23,434 nucleotides of DNA from SG8-4 sp964598225 (GTDB lineage: Bacteria; Planctomycetota; Phycisphaerae; Sedimentisphaerales; Anaerobacaceae): NCBI GenBank assembly GCA_964598225.1, contig CAZRBG010000072.1, positions 1 to 23,434 on the forward strand, in the 5' to 3' direction. Each line of letters starts with the position of its first letter. Position 1 is the first letter of the stretch. A model generated the notes under the pieces. The model was not told the origin of the DNA, made no database searches, and was given only the letters and a program-made list of their open reading frames with translations. The translations under genes were made by a program, and so were the position numbers. This document shows positions 1-8,262 of this stretch, in pieces.

Positions 1-393
1 CATAATTTTGATAAATATATATTTACTACACATCTAACACAACTACAATTTTAGTAACAAATACTGCCGTGTCAAAGAAAAATGTTGTATTTTTACAAAA
101 AATTCTATAAATTTCTGTAAATGCAACTATCAGAAGGATTTCTATTCAAAAAGATTTATTTTTGCCGAATGAAGCGGTTAATTGGGTTATCAGGCCGTAT
201 GAAGTGAAGATGACCGTCAATTATGGCTATTTGTCTCGATATCCCGCTCGCATCGCCCTTGTCGCGGTCTGTTGAATAAAAACTGCCAATGCGACTTTAA
301 AAAATCGGTTTTAGGTCTTGAACTGAAACTTTTTCCTGCGATGATGGGATCTGTATAAAGATATTCGATAATAAAACCTAAAAAGAAGTAGCT
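1..393. other. AT-rich intergenic leader, no gene seen
   Basis: The first 200 bases are strongly AT-rich, with long A and T runs and no reading frame that looks like protein. The reverse-strand open frame that crosses 217-600 overlaps the start of the nitroreductase gene and has no family resemblance, so I treat it as a shadow. TATAAA (354-359) and GATAAT (367-372) lie just ahead of the downstream gene, but neither has a well-spaced -35 partner. The region probably holds the promoter of the next gene, but I cannot fix it. Confidence 0.4.
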
Positions 394-1128
394 ATGAACG
401 ATATAGGCGATCGATTTCAGCGGGAGACCAAGTACGATCCGCACAACATGCCGAGCCACAGGCTCGATTGGCAAAACAAACCGGGAATTTACAAAGAATA
501 TTCCGAAGCCGTAAAGATTGATCTTCCGCGTTTCGAACCTACTCGGGCAATAAGTCTCGATCAGGCATTGAAACAGAGAAAAAGCATCAGGAAATTTCAA
601 GGTAAATCAATCAGTACAGGCCAACTCGCGTATATGCTATGGGCTTCAACGGGCATCCAGCGAACCGAGGGCGGATATGAATTTCGTACGGCCCCCTCGG
701 CGGGAGCGTTGTATCCGATAGAAACCTATCTCGTCGTCAACAACGTAAAAGGGCTTGAACCGGGTATCTATCACTACTCGATCAGTTCGCATCAGCTTGA
801 GCAACTGAGAAAGGGCAATTTTGCAAGGCAAGCAGCAACGGCCGCTCTCGGGCAGGGCATGTGTGTAACAGCCTGTGTGGTCTTTATCTGGTCGGCCGTT
901 TTCGAACGGTGCAAGTGGAAGTACGGCCAGAGAGCATACAGGTACATTTATCTCGACGCCGGCCACATCGCGGAAAACCTCGCTCTGGCGGCCACGAGCC
1001 TCAATCGTGGCAGTTGTGAAATAGGCGCTCTGTATGATGAACAAGCAAATGAGATCGTAGGCATCGATGGAATCGATGAAAGCGTTATCTGCATGGCCGT
1101 GGTCGGCGTTCCTGACGGCGAGCCTTGA
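394..1128 (+). CDS. SagB-type nitroreductase-family FMN oxidoreductase
   Basis: A 244-residue cytoplasmic protein of the SagB/ThcOx branch of the nitroreductase superfamily, which uses FMN to oxidise or reduce small molecules and, in peptide clusters, oxidises azolines to azoles. Visible motifs are RKSIRKF (residues 62-68), the flavin-binding stretch TAPSAGALYP (99-108), and the helix around YLDAGHIAENLALAA (186-200), which is diagnostic of this branch. The length is normal for stand-alone members. No YcaO cyclodehydratase or precursor peptide gene lies nearby, so a role in peptide modification is not supported. A general NAD(P)H- or flavin-dependent reductase is the safer reading. The ribosome site (AGAAG about 6 bases before ATG) is weak. 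The next gene follows on the same strand after 214 bases. Confidence 0.88.
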   Translation: MNDIGDRFQRETKYDPHNMPSHRLDWQNKPGIYKEYSEAVKIDLPRFEPTRAISLDQALKQRKSIRKFQGKSISTGQLAYMLWASTGIQRTEGGYEFRTAPSAGALYPIETYLVVNNVKGLEPGIYHYSISSHQLEQLRKGNFARQAATAALGQGMCVTACVVFIWSAVFERCKWKYGQRAYRYIYLDAGHIAENLALAATSLNRGSCEIGALYDEQANEIVGIDGIDESVICMAVVGVPDGEP

Positions 1129-1342
1129 ACGGGGCAGTGTTTTATGCGTAACATGGACAACCTATTCGCAGCTTTGTGCAGATCGAATTTTCGCAGTCGA
1201 TTTCGACTTTCCGGCAAAGAAGCTGAATATATGAAACAACTATGAACTATCATGTAAAAAGCTCTTGCATTTGATGATCGGTGAAGTAGACTCGCAGTCC
1301 GAGTTTTGAGTTATGAGTTCATTGAACTAGGAACTATCAACT

Positions 1343-2302
1343 ATGTCAAAAAGGAATCCCAAAGTTGTGGTAATCGGCGGCTCTTACGCAGAAATGGCTA
1401 TACGCTGCGGGCAAGCACCCGCACCAGGACAGAGCGTCGCAGGATCTGTCCTGTCCTACACAACAGCCGGGCCGGGTCCGATCCAGGCCGCGGAAGCCTC
1501 CTTGTGCGGATGCCACGTACATCTGATAGGAAAAGTCGGCGGTGATCACTTTGCTCAGGTGATAACCGATGGGATGGAAGAATTCGAGGTTAATACCGAA
1601 TTCGTCTCAGTCGCAGAAGCGATGAACACGGGGGTGATCGTAACCATTGTTAATGCAGAAGGCGAGAACGCGGAGTGCTTATGCTGCGGTGCGAACACCG
1701 CTCTGACACCGGAGGACATAACTGGCGCCGAGCGGGCAATCGGAGACGCCGACGTCTGCCTGATACACGGACGATTGCCGCAGGAGGTCATCATAAGCGC
1801 TCTGCGATGTGCGGAATTATACGGCGTGAAGGTCATACTTGATCCGGCCAGGCCACTCGAACACCGGGGGCAGGACGCATGCGATCTTCCCATAGAATAT
1901 TTCTCGGCCGACCTGCTGATTCCGAATCTCGAGGAGGCTGCGGAGATCGCCGAGCAGCCTGCAGCGAACATCCGCAACGCAAAGTTGATCGGGTCGGATC
2001 TCGTCGCCCGAGGAGTCAGATATGCTATTATAACAATGGGCAAACGCGGATGTATGGTTGTCGGCAGAAACAGCGCCGACCACATACCGGCTTTCGAAAT
2101 CGAGACAGTCGACAATACGGGCCGCGGCAGTGCGTTTGCAGGAGCGCTGGCGGCCTACCTGGCAGTCAAGAACGATATCAAAGTTGCGGTTCAATTCGCC
2201 TCCGCCGCCGGAGCTTTGGCTTGCACGAAATTTGGCGCGATCGAGGCGCTTCCTTCGAAAGCTGATATTATTGAACTGCTGCAACAAACAGACATCGAAT
2301 AG
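1343..2302 (+). CDS. PfkB/ribokinase-fold protein, catalytic Asp replaced
   Basis: A 319-residue protein with the ribokinase fold, whose active members phosphorylate sugars or nucleosides with ATP. Family landmarks are the N-terminal strand KVVVIGG (7-13), VILDPAR (164-170), PNLEEAAEI (194-202) and the anion-hole region DNTGRGSAF (257-265). In active enzymes the last motif reads DTxGAGD, and its final Asp is the base that activates the acceptor hydroxyl. Here that position is Ser263 (codon 2129-2131). The N-terminal substrate loop, usually GGKGAN-like, is AGPGPIQAA (42-50), also atypical. The fold is intact end to end, with no stops or frameshift, so this is a maintained protein that has probably lost or changed its kinase activity. 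The start is supported by AGGAAC upstream. The gene ends 9 bases from the convergent hydrolase gene. Confidence 0.85.
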   Translation: MSKRNPKVVVIGGSYAEMAIRCGQAPAPGQSVAGSVLSYTTAGPGPIQAAEASLCGCHVHLIGKVGGDHFAQVITDGMEEFEVNTEFVSVAEAMNTGVIVTIVNAEGENAECLCCGANTALTPEDITGAERAIGDADVCLIHGRLPQEVIISALRCAELYGVKVILDPARPLEHRGQDACDLPIEYFSADLLIPNLEEAAEIAEQPAANIRNAKLIGSDLVARGVRYAIITMGKRGCMVVGRNSADHIPAFEIETVDNTGRGSAFAGALAAYLAVKNDIKVAVQFASAAGALACTKFGAIEALPSKADIIELLQQTDIE

Positions 2303-2311
2303 AGATTGCCT

Positions 2312-3601
2312 CTACCGAGCAACCGTGTAGCTTCTGTTATATCCCCCGCCCGGTTTTATCAATAGATATTGAGGGCTTTTCATTGCCCGGAGCTTAAGTC
2401 TTTCTGTCTTCCATTTGATGGCTACTTTGCCGCCGTAAAGGCCGACCAGCGTCACCTCACCGGGGTCGATTGGAAGAATTACATTATGCTTGTCATTCAA
2501 CGTCCAGAAAGCTATTGCCTCTCTCTCACCGTTAGTGAGTCTGAAAGCAAAATCTCTTTCATCACCCAGATCGAGCCGTTCCTCAATGCGATAGCCGGAA
2601 AGTGTTGAAGAGAGAACCTTAGCTGCGAGATACGCCGCCTTGGGATTGCAATCATGTCTTACCAAACCGAAATTATGTTCCCTCTCGTCTGGGTCGATCC
2701 CGTCATTCTTCCAATCGTACCATATACTGATGTCGATGCCTTGATGAAGGTTTATAAGAAACATGCGTGCGAGATATTCGGCCTGCTGCTGCTCGGAAAG
2801 ACGTGTCCGATCCCAATTGAGATTTGAGTATCCCCATTCGCCGGATATGATGGGGATTTGTTTTCCCTGCGGGGCATATTTTTTTACAAGATTGCTAAGG
2901 TCGGCATAATCCTCGGTGACCGTCTCCGGTCGCTGGGATCTGTAAGGATGAACGCTCAAAACGTCAATCCACTCTAACAATCCTTTCTTAAAGCACTCCT
3001 CGATCCATTCGAGCGGTATCTGAGATGTAGCACCGGCAACAACCAGGCCGTTAGGATCGGCTTTCTTAATACGCGGAGCGGTCAGTTGAACGAGTTTACA
3101 GTAATCTTCGACACTTGGTTGCGGATCCCAAAAATGCTCTATATTCGGCTCATTCCATATTTCCCACAGTATTCCTTTACCTGAATAACGCTCTGCGGCG
3201 GCCTCGGCAAATTCGGCAAAAGCTTCACGCCCGGCTTCAGTACGGACACTTCTGCTATCCTCGTATAAGGTATTGCTATAGTCGAGAATGTAAAGCAGGC
3301 GTAAGCCCCGTTTGGTGCATCCTTCGGTAAGACTGTCATAGCCGAGTTTATCGAATTCGTAAATGCCTTTGCTGTTCTCGATAAGGGGCCAGGTCAGATC
3401 CATTCTGATGAAGCTGAATTCCGCTTCGGCAATCATGTCAAGATCGGCCGGCTGGCCTCTGAAGTGTATATTGACGCCGAAGCCTTCAGGAATGACAGGC
3501 TCGGGAAACAAATTATAACTATTCGAAGCGCTTGTTGCCACACCCGCACTTGACAACGCTACGATAACCAATGCGAAAAGGGCTACGAGGTTCTTATTCA
3601 T
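2312..3601 (-). CDS. Secreted clan GH-A glycoside hydrolase (GH5/GH39-like)
   Basis: A 429-residue exported protein. Residues 1-25 form a signal peptide with an AlaSerAla-type end. The (beta/alpha)8 barrel follows: FGVNIHFRG (41-49) is the first strand, WEIWNEPNIEHFW (146-158) carries the acid/base Glu151, LSVHPY (215-220) a substrate-binding His, and IISGEWGYS (251-259) the probable nucleophile Glu255. Both catalytic residues are present, so it should be active on a beta-linked polysaccharide or glycoside. The substrate cannot be read from sequence, and GH39-like or cellulase-family labels are both possible. A C-terminal beta domain (about 330-429) is usual in such enzymes. AAGGAAAGG lies 6-14 bases before the start. 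It is transcribed towards the PfkB-like gene and away from the virion cluster. Confidence 0.88.
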   Translation of the reverse strand: MNKNLVALFALVIVALSSAGVATSASNSYNLFPEPVIPEGFGVNIHFRGQPADLDMIAEAEFSFIRMDLTWPLIENSKGIYEFDKLGYDSLTEGCTKRGLRLLYILDYSNTLYEDSRSVRTEAGREAFAEFAEAAAERYSGKGILWEIWNEPNIEHFWDPQPSVEDYCKLVQLTAPRIKKADPNGLVVAGATSQIPLEWIEECFKKGLLEWIDVLSVHPYRSQRPETVTEDYADLSNLVKKYAPQGKQIPIISGEWGYSNLNWDRTRLSEQQQAEYLARMFLINLHQGIDISIWYDWKNDGIDPDEREHNFGLVRHDCNPKAAYLAAKVLSSTLSGYRIEERLDLGDERDFAFRLTNGEREAIAFWTLNDKHNVILPIDPGEVTLVGLYGGKVAIKWKTERLKLRAMKSPQYLLIKPGGGYNRSYTVAR

Positions 3602-3851
3602 ATTCTGCCTTTCCTTTTTGTTTAGCCATCTCAGCTCCCACAGAGCTTTGAGCGGTCAACAAAAACAGTATAGAGGAGTTGTGAATTGTTGTCAAAGGAA
3701 GTTTCTCAGCTGCTTTTTGGATGCGATCTTCACCTTGACGTCAAATACGAGAAATTTCAACTTAATCACGCAGGGGCACTCAATCGAAAATCAAAAGACA
3801 AGAAAATTTTTTATCGATTGTATCGACAGCACTTATGCCGAGAGAGCCGCC

Positions 3852-3857
3852 TATAAT
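3852..3857 (+). promoter_or_regulatory. Candidate -10 box ahead of virion cluster
   Basis: A perfect TATAAT lies 14 bases before the short basic reading frame at 3872 and 114 bases before the portal start. No convincing -35 box is found at 16-18 bases, and there is no TG extension. The 3602-3871 gap otherwise holds no recognisable gene. Confidence 0.3.
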
Positions 3858-3871
3858 TTTGTGGATTTCGC

Positions 3872-3940
3872 ATGAAACGTGCAGATAGCTCTAATAGTAG
3901 AAGGCCGCAGCCGGCCAAAAAGGCAGGTAAGCGGCAGTGA
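3872..3940 (+). CDS. Possible 22-residue basic leader peptide
   Basis: ATG at 3872 opens a 22-codon frame ending in TGA at 3938. The product is very basic and disordered, with the pattern RRPQPAKKAGKR near its end. It lies between a TATAAT box and the portal gene and could be a leader peptide, the remnant of a longer gene such as the missing terminase, or chance. No clear Shine-Dalgarno site precedes it. Low confidence. Confidence 0.2.
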   Translation: MKRADSSNSRRPQPAKKAGKRQ

Positions 3941-3971
3941 AAAAAAACAAACCAAGAAGCGGAGTCCAACA

Positions 3972-5522
3972 ATGGGATTTGAACTTGACATATTTAATGA
4001 TCCACAACTGCAAAGTGATTTTCTCCATTGGCTTGTTGATGAACAATCCACAAAGGCTCAGTCACACTTTGAAAAGCTCTGGCTTTACTATGCAAACCCG
4101 AATATTGAAGCAACCGGCTTAGGCACATCTAACAGGAAGCTGAATGAATCCGGACGCCACTACGTTCAGGCACAGGAGTACGGACTGCCGGCAAGAATCA
4201 CCGGTCTTGTCCACTCGGCCAATCGAGGTTTTTTCAGTACAAGACCGGTCAATCAGGTTCAGCGCAAAGAAGTCGTTATCGAAAACGACATCGCCTGGCG
4301 GATCAACGCCGCTGTGGATTTTTTGTTCGGCAAACCTGTTAGCTTTGTATCCAAGTCGCCCGACGGCCAAAAAAGTGCAGAAATTGAGGTGTTAATAAAG
4401 GCACTGTTCGAGGCCAACGGCTCTATAGGATTTCTCCAGGATATGGCAGTGCTCGGAAGCGTTTACGGCTTTGTCGATTGTTTCGTCAGGCCTGGCGATG
4501 AAATCATCGAACGCATCACTTCCCTCTCCTCACAAACCTCCTCTTTGAGTTCCCGCAAGCCGGGATCCTTCGATGATGTGCTGAAACTCGCACAGACAAT
4601 CGACCTTGAATTGATCGAGGCGCCAAGAGCATTGCCTGTTCTGGAAGAAAATGATTACAAGAAAATCAGATACTACGTGCAGCATTTCTCTCAGCAGAAG
4701 AATGCCCTGAACAACGAAAGCACATTTCTTTCCAGACTGCTCTCTTCCAGCGGTCACAGTAGCGGTACTCGTCAGGTCGTAACAGTAACCGAGATCACCT
4801 CCGCCGACGCCTGGCAGAGATATGAGAACAAGCAACTTGTCGCCGAAGGCGAAATACCCTGGCGATTCCTGCCCGTCGTGCATATCCAGAACATCGCTCA
4901 GCCCTATTACTACGAAGGTCTCAGTGACGTCGAGCCGCTGATTCCGCTGCAGGACGAGCTCAACACGAGACTGAGTGACAGAGCCAATAGAATAACTTTC
5001 CAGTCGTTTAAGATGTACCTCGGCAAAGGGATTGAAGGCTTTGAGGACAAACCCGTCTCGCCGGGCAGAATGTGGTATACCGACAATGCGGAAGCCTCCA
5101 TAGAGGAATTCGGAGGCGATGCGGAAACGCCGAGCGAGGGTCTGCACATCAGCGAGACCAGAGAGTCACTGGACAAGATCAGCGGCGTAACGCCGATAGT
5201 TGCCGGCGTTCTTAAGAACAAACTCGGCAATCTCACAAGCGCCGTGGCTCTCAGACTGACGCTCATGGGAATGCTCTCCAAAAACGAACGCAAGAGATTT
5301 ACCTACAGCGAAGGACTGAAACGAATTTGCAGAATGGCTCTGGCTGTGCTCGATAAAGCCGGAATTTACAAGACGAATGAAGCTGACAGGGAAGTGGACG
5401 TGGTATTCCCAAGCCCGCTTCCTGAGAACGTGATGGAAAAACTAAAAGAGGCCCAGATCAAGAAAGAGCTGGGTGTGCCGTCTGAGCAGGTGCTCAGAGA
5501 GTTGGGATACGAGAGTTCATAG
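3972..5522 (+). CDS. Phage portal protein (SPP1 gp6-like)
   Basis: A 516-residue portal subunit. In tailed phages a ring of twelve at one capsid vertex forms the DNA channel, nucleates head assembly and docks the packaging motor. Typical features are the N-terminal wing segment with ENDIAWRINAAVDFLFGKPV (104-123), a central acidic clip/stem region, and YYYEGLSDVEPLIPLQDE followed by LNTRLSDRANR (about 312-340). The helix with KLGNLTSAVALRLTLMGML (about 414-432) and a trailing helical crown complete the pattern. I chose the ATG at 3972, preceded by GGAG at a good distance, over an in-frame start 31 codons upstream whose product begins with a basic, unstructured tail. The gene heads the virion cluster, where a terminase large subunit would normally sit upstream. 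None is present. Confidence 0.88.
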   Translation: MGFELDIFNDPQLQSDFLHWLVDEQSTKAQSHFEKLWLYYANPNIEATGLGTSNRKLNESGRHYVQAQEYGLPARITGLVHSANRGFFSTRPVNQVQRKEVVIENDIAWRINAAVDFLFGKPVSFVSKSPDGQKSAEIEVLIKALFEANGSIGFLQDMAVLGSVYGFVDCFVRPGDEIIERITSLSSQTSSLSSRKPGSFDDVLKLAQTIDLELIEAPRALPVLEENDYKKIRYYVQHFSQQKNALNNESTFLSRLLSSSGHSSGTRQVVTVTEITSADAWQRYENKQLVAEGEIPWRFLPVVHIQNIAQPYYYEGLSDVEPLIPLQDELNTRLSDRANRITFQSFKMYLGKGIEGFEDKPVSPGRMWYTDNAEASIEEFGGDAETPSEGLHISETRESLDKISGVTPIVAGVLKNKLGNLTSAVALRLTLMGMLSKNERKRFTYSEGLKRICRMALAVLDKAGIYKTNEADREVDVVFPSPLPENVMEKLKEAQIKKELGVPSEQVLRELGYESS

Positions 5523-5574
5523 GTCATAATCGATCTAACCTGAACTCAAAACTGTGAAAACAAAGGGAGGTTCT

Positions 5575-6099
5575 ATGAGTCCGAATGAGACGCAGGATAA
5601 TCTGTCAGAAGACACAACAGTAGCGAGCGACAATGACAGCACGAAACTCGTCCCCGTAGCCGAATCGATCCGCTATCGTAAGAGGGCACAGAGTGCCGAG
5701 AAGAAAATCGAGGATCTGAGCGAGCAGTTAGCTCAAGCAAATGCGAACGCCGCACAAATGTCCGAGCAGTTGAGCGGTATCCAGACCGAACAGAAACTGA
5801 TGCGTAAGCTGGCCGCCGCCGGGACTGTAGATTTGGAGACGGCTGTGCTGCTTGCCAAAGCCAGAATTCAGGACGAAAGCGAAGCGGATTTGGAGGGCGT
5901 GATTGAGCAGTTGAAGAGCGAAAAGCAATATCTGTTTGGCGGAGCATCCGGAACTGTAACGGCAAAAAAGACCGCCGGCGCCAGAGAGAGGATGTCAGGC
6001 AATCAGGCAATGATCGAAAAGGCCGCCAAGAAAGCGGCAACAACGGGCAGCCGAACAGATTTGCAGGAGTATCTGAAGCTGCGGAGAAACTACCTGTAG
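5575..6099 (+). CDS. Probable capsid scaffold protein
   Basis: A 174-residue, charged, largely helical protein placed between portal and capsid, the standard position of a scaffold. Residues about 34-65 (RKRAQSAEKKIEDLSEQLAQ and onward) form a heptad-patterned coiled coil. A mid-region RKLAAAGTVDLETAVLLAKA resembles the helical segment of many phage scaffold or capsid-assembly proteins. The C-terminus (KAAKKAATTGSRTDLQEYLKLRRNYL region) is basic, as expected for the part that binds capsid subunits. AGGGAGG lies 5 bases before the ATG at 5575, which makes that start firm. No protease signature is seen in this gene or beside it. Confidence 0.72.
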   Translation: MSPNETQDNLSEDTTVASDNDSTKLVPVAESIRYRKRAQSAEKKIEDLSEQLAQANANAAQMSEQLSGIQTEQKLMRKLAAAGTVDLETAVLLAKARIQDESEADLEGVIEQLKSEKQYLFGGASGTVTAKKTAGARERMSGNQAMIEKAAKKAATTGSRTDLQEYLKLRRNYL

Positions 6100-6113
6100 A
6101 AGGAAAATGAAAA

Positions 6114-6233
6114 ATGAGTATCAAGCTCGGACATAGAAACTATCTCAAGACGGCGAATGTCGTTGCGAGCAGCGCAGCGACGAAGCAATCTCAATCCCGG
6201 GAGTTGGAGATTCCTTCGCGGAGCCTGCCCTGA
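6114..6233 (+). pseudogene. Small gene cut by repeat insertion (39 codons)
   Basis: ATG at 6114 follows AGAAGGAAAATGA, a good ribosome site 15 bases after the scaffold stop. The frame starts MSIKLGHRNYLKTANVV and then runs into the hairpin repeat that begins at 6159, where the remaining codons encode repeat sequence and end at TGA 6231. The first 15-17 residues look like the start of a real small virion gene, for instance a decoration or head accessory protein, that was truncated when the repeat inserted. The sequence after the repeat (6266-6318) gives no clear continuation. Confidence 0.35.
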
Positions 6234-6265
6234 GCGCAGCCGAATGGGCTCGCAATGGCAAGACA
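6159..6265. repeat. REP-like hairpin element, copy 1
   Basis: A 107-base palindromic element running from TGTCGTTGCGAG to CTCGCAATGGCAAGACA. Its ends are inverted copies (CGTTGCGAG / CTCGCAATG) and it carries the internal mini-palindrome CCCTGAGCGCAGCCGAATGG. It shares layout and most of its sequence with the element at 10270-10371. It lies between the scaffold and capsid genes. Confidence 0.75.
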
Positions 6266-6318
6266 CAGTCTGATTTTGAGATTGCATCCTGGTCCGGGAA
6301 ATCTGAAGGGAGAATCAA

Positions 6319-7473
6319 ATGGCATTTACAGGAAAAGCAACTTATACAGCGGGCACGACTCTGCCGGAACTGGCTGAGGATGTATCGGATTTGGTCGGTA
6401 TAGTCTCACCTTTTGAGACGCCTCTGCTGAACGCTCTGGGCGATCCGATGCGGGAAGCTGCGAGCACACATCACGAATGGCTCGAAGACGAGCTTCTGCC
6501 CAACAAAGACGCGATCAACGACAGCACCTATACCGACCCGAGCACCGACACCGAATTTGTGGTCGATAACGGCAGCCGATTCCGCATCGGCGATCAGATT
6601 CAGGTTGAAGGCAGTGAAGAACTGATGTTAGTTACGGCCATATCGACAAACACTCTGACAGTGGTTCGCGGCTACGCGGGCACCACTGCTGAGGACCTTG
6701 CAGACAATCAGGTTATCAACATCCTCGGAAATGCGGCACTTGAGGGTGCAGACAAACCCACAGCGAGATTCACCAATCGCACCAGGTGCGGCAACTACGC
6801 GCAGATATTTACCGCCGCGGTGGAAGTCAGCGGCACAGACCTGGCCGCCAGCCAACTGGGCCTTGCCGACGAGATGGATCATCAGAAGCAGAGCCGACTG
6901 CGGGAGATGATTCGCGATCTCGAAAATACCGTCATCAACGGAGGACTTCCATCGAGCAACCCCCAGGGAAGCGGGACGGTCAGACGATCCATGAAGGGGA
7001 TCATTCAGCACCTGTCTACGAACATGTTTCATACGGGCGACAGCGGCTTCCCCACCGGTACCGGACTTGATGAGGACAAGATCAACTATGTGCTCAGGCA
7101 GATCTGGAACAACAGCAGCGGCAATGTCGATCTGATCATCGTCGGCGGTTATCAGAAGCGGCAGATAAACGGCTTTTTGGCCAGCAACCGTGCTTATGGA
7201 GCCAATGACACGAAGTTCACCGATCTGATCAGCATCTACGAAAGCGACTTCGGCGTTTGCAGCATCATCACCACGCGATGGATGCCGCAGGATGCTGCGT
7301 TGCTGCTGGATTCGTCTCGAATCAGCGTGCTGCCGCTGGCGGGAAGGAGCTTTCACTTCAAGCCTCTGGCGAGCAGCGGAGATTACGAGTGCGGCGAATT
7401 GATCGGCGAATACACTGTTGAGTTAAGAAACGAGGCCGCACACGGTATCATCCGCGATCTGAGCACCAGTTGA
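6319..7473 (+). CDS. Major capsid protein, SU10/DUF5309 type
   Basis: A 384-residue major capsid subunit of the HK97 fold, in the SU10 group. It opens with the family N-terminus (PELAEDVSDLVGIVSPFETP, residues about 15-34; ALGDPMREA and HHEWLEDEL follow). A small beta insertion (about 77-135, containing DNGSRFRIGDQIQVEGSEE and NTLTVVRGYAGTT) is the Ig-like module seen in this group. The P-domain and A-domain follow, with LREMIRDLENTVINGG (about 194-209) and DLIIVGGYQKRQING. AAGGGAG sits 8 bases before the ATG. Position after portal and scaffold agrees. I see no protease cleavage signal, and most of the N-terminus appears to be part of the mature fold. Family assignment is firm; the symmetry and size of the particle cannot be told. 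Confidence 0.9.
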   Translation: MAFTGKATYTAGTTLPELAEDVSDLVGIVSPFETPLLNALGDPMREAASTHHEWLEDELLPNKDAINDSTYTDPSTDTEFVVDNGSRFRIGDQIQVEGSEELMLVTAISTNTLTVVRGYAGTTAEDLADNQVINILGNAALEGADKPTARFTNRTRCGNYAQIFTAAVEVSGTDLAASQLGLADEMDHQKQSRLREMIRDLENTVINGGLPSSNPQGSGTVRRSMKGIIQHLSTNMFHTGDSGFPTGTGLDEDKINYVLRQIWNNSSGNVDLIIVGGYQKRQINGFLASNRAYGANDTKFTDLISIYESDFGVCSIITTRWMPQDAALLLDSSRISVLPLAGRSFHFKPLASSGDYECGELIGEYTVELRNEAAHGIIRDLSTS

Positions 7474-7495
7474 GGTCAGCGCGTGGCGGATAGTG

Positions 7496-7562
7496 GTAGG
7501 GTGCGATGAAATCGCACCAGTTGTCTTGGCAAATTTCAATGGTGCGAAATCTCGCACCCTAC
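7496..7562. repeat. 67-base inverted repeat (GTAGGGTGCGA type)
   Basis: Left arm 7496-7518 (starts GTAGGGTGCGATGAAATCGC) and right arm 7541-7562 (ends TCGCACCCTAC) pair almost perfectly around a 22-base loop. Each arm also contains a small internal palindrome (GGTGCGA..TCGCACC). The ends and internal symmetry look like a tiny non-autonomous element. It lies in the 114-base gap after the capsid gene and could also act as a transcript-stabilising or attenuating hairpin. Confidence 0.75.
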
Positions 7563-7587
7563 AGACTACCGGAAGGAGCAAAGGGAA

Positions 7588-8244
7588 ATGACGAATTTCT
7601 CAAATGATGTGGACATTTTGAAATACGAACCGATCCTGTTCGGCGAACTTCACTTACCATGGCAGGTGTTGACATCTGGGGTAGGCGGCACGCTTAGTGG
7701 TACGACTTTTACAGCGAGCGGGGCGGACTTCGTCAGCGCGCAAGTCTCGGCAGGCGGGGTCGCTTATCTACAATCTGCGGATGGCTCGCCGGACGGAGCA
7801 TATGAAATAGTGTCGGTAGATTCGGCGACTCAGCTCACCATATCTGTTGTCAGGCCCGATTCAAGCGAGGAAGCCGTCGCACCTCCTTCTGCTTCAGAGA
7901 TATCCTATCGCATTAGTACGTTTGAACCTCAGGCAAATGAGATCGGTTTTCAGTTGACCGAGTATTTCGGCATCAGTCCCGGCAATCCCGCATCCGAGAT
8001 TGCCGTCGAGGATGTTTTGGATACGAGTGTACTACGGCTGGCATCCGTCTTCGGCGTAATATCGAATGTATACGCAACGCTAGCCAGCAAATCCGAAGAT
8101 GACAATTTCTGGAGCAAAAGTCTGTACTATCAAAAGCTCTCAGCCAAAGCGAAAGGCCGGTGCCGGCTGAGTATCGATGCTGGCTCGGACGGTGTGGCCG
8201 ACATCACAAAGCTGGGAGGCTCCGGAAGGCTGGTGCGGGATTAG
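7588..8244 (+). CDS. Putative head-completion / head-tail adaptor protein
   Basis: A 218-residue protein directly after the capsid gene. Residues about 28-105 are a beta-rich module (SGTTFTASGADFVSA, AYEIVSVDSATQLTISVV) that resembles in pattern the beta insertion of the capsid protein. The C-terminal half is helical: VEDVLDTSVLRLASVFGVIS and the motif NFWSKSLYYQKLSAKAKGR match the helix-bundle layout of phage adaptor proteins of the gp6/gp15 kind, which sit under the portal. This is an inference from position and helix pattern; I do not recognise the family by name. GGAAGGAG lies about 10 bases before the ATG. The next gene follows after 18 bases. Confidence 0.55.
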   Translation: MTNFSNDVDILKYEPILFGELHLPWQVLTSGVGGTLSGTTFTASGADFVSAQVSAGGVAYLQSADGSPDGAYEIVSVDSATQLTISVVRPDSSEEAVAPPSASEISYRISTFEPQANEIGFQLTEYFGISPGNPASEIAVEDVLDTSVLRLASVFGVISNVYATLASKSEDDNFWSKSLYYQKLSAKAKGRCRLSIDAGSDGVADITKLGGSGRLVRD

Positions 8245-8262
8245 TTTGCCGGGAGAGGAAGA

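Noticed and set aside
217..600. Reverse-strand open frame of 127 codons
   Set aside because: It overlaps the start of the nitroreductase gene antisense, shows no family pattern and has no ribosome site.
3618..3875. Open frame of 85 codons before the portal gene
   Set aside because: No ribosome site, no family resemblance and composition like intergenic DNA. It is not the missing terminase.
4530..5293. Two long reverse-strand frames inside the portal gene
   Set aside because: They are antisense shadows of an unambiguous portal reading frame.
6628..7356. 242-codon reverse frame inside the capsid gene
   Set aside because: An antisense shadow; the capsid frame has clear family motifs and a good ribosome site.
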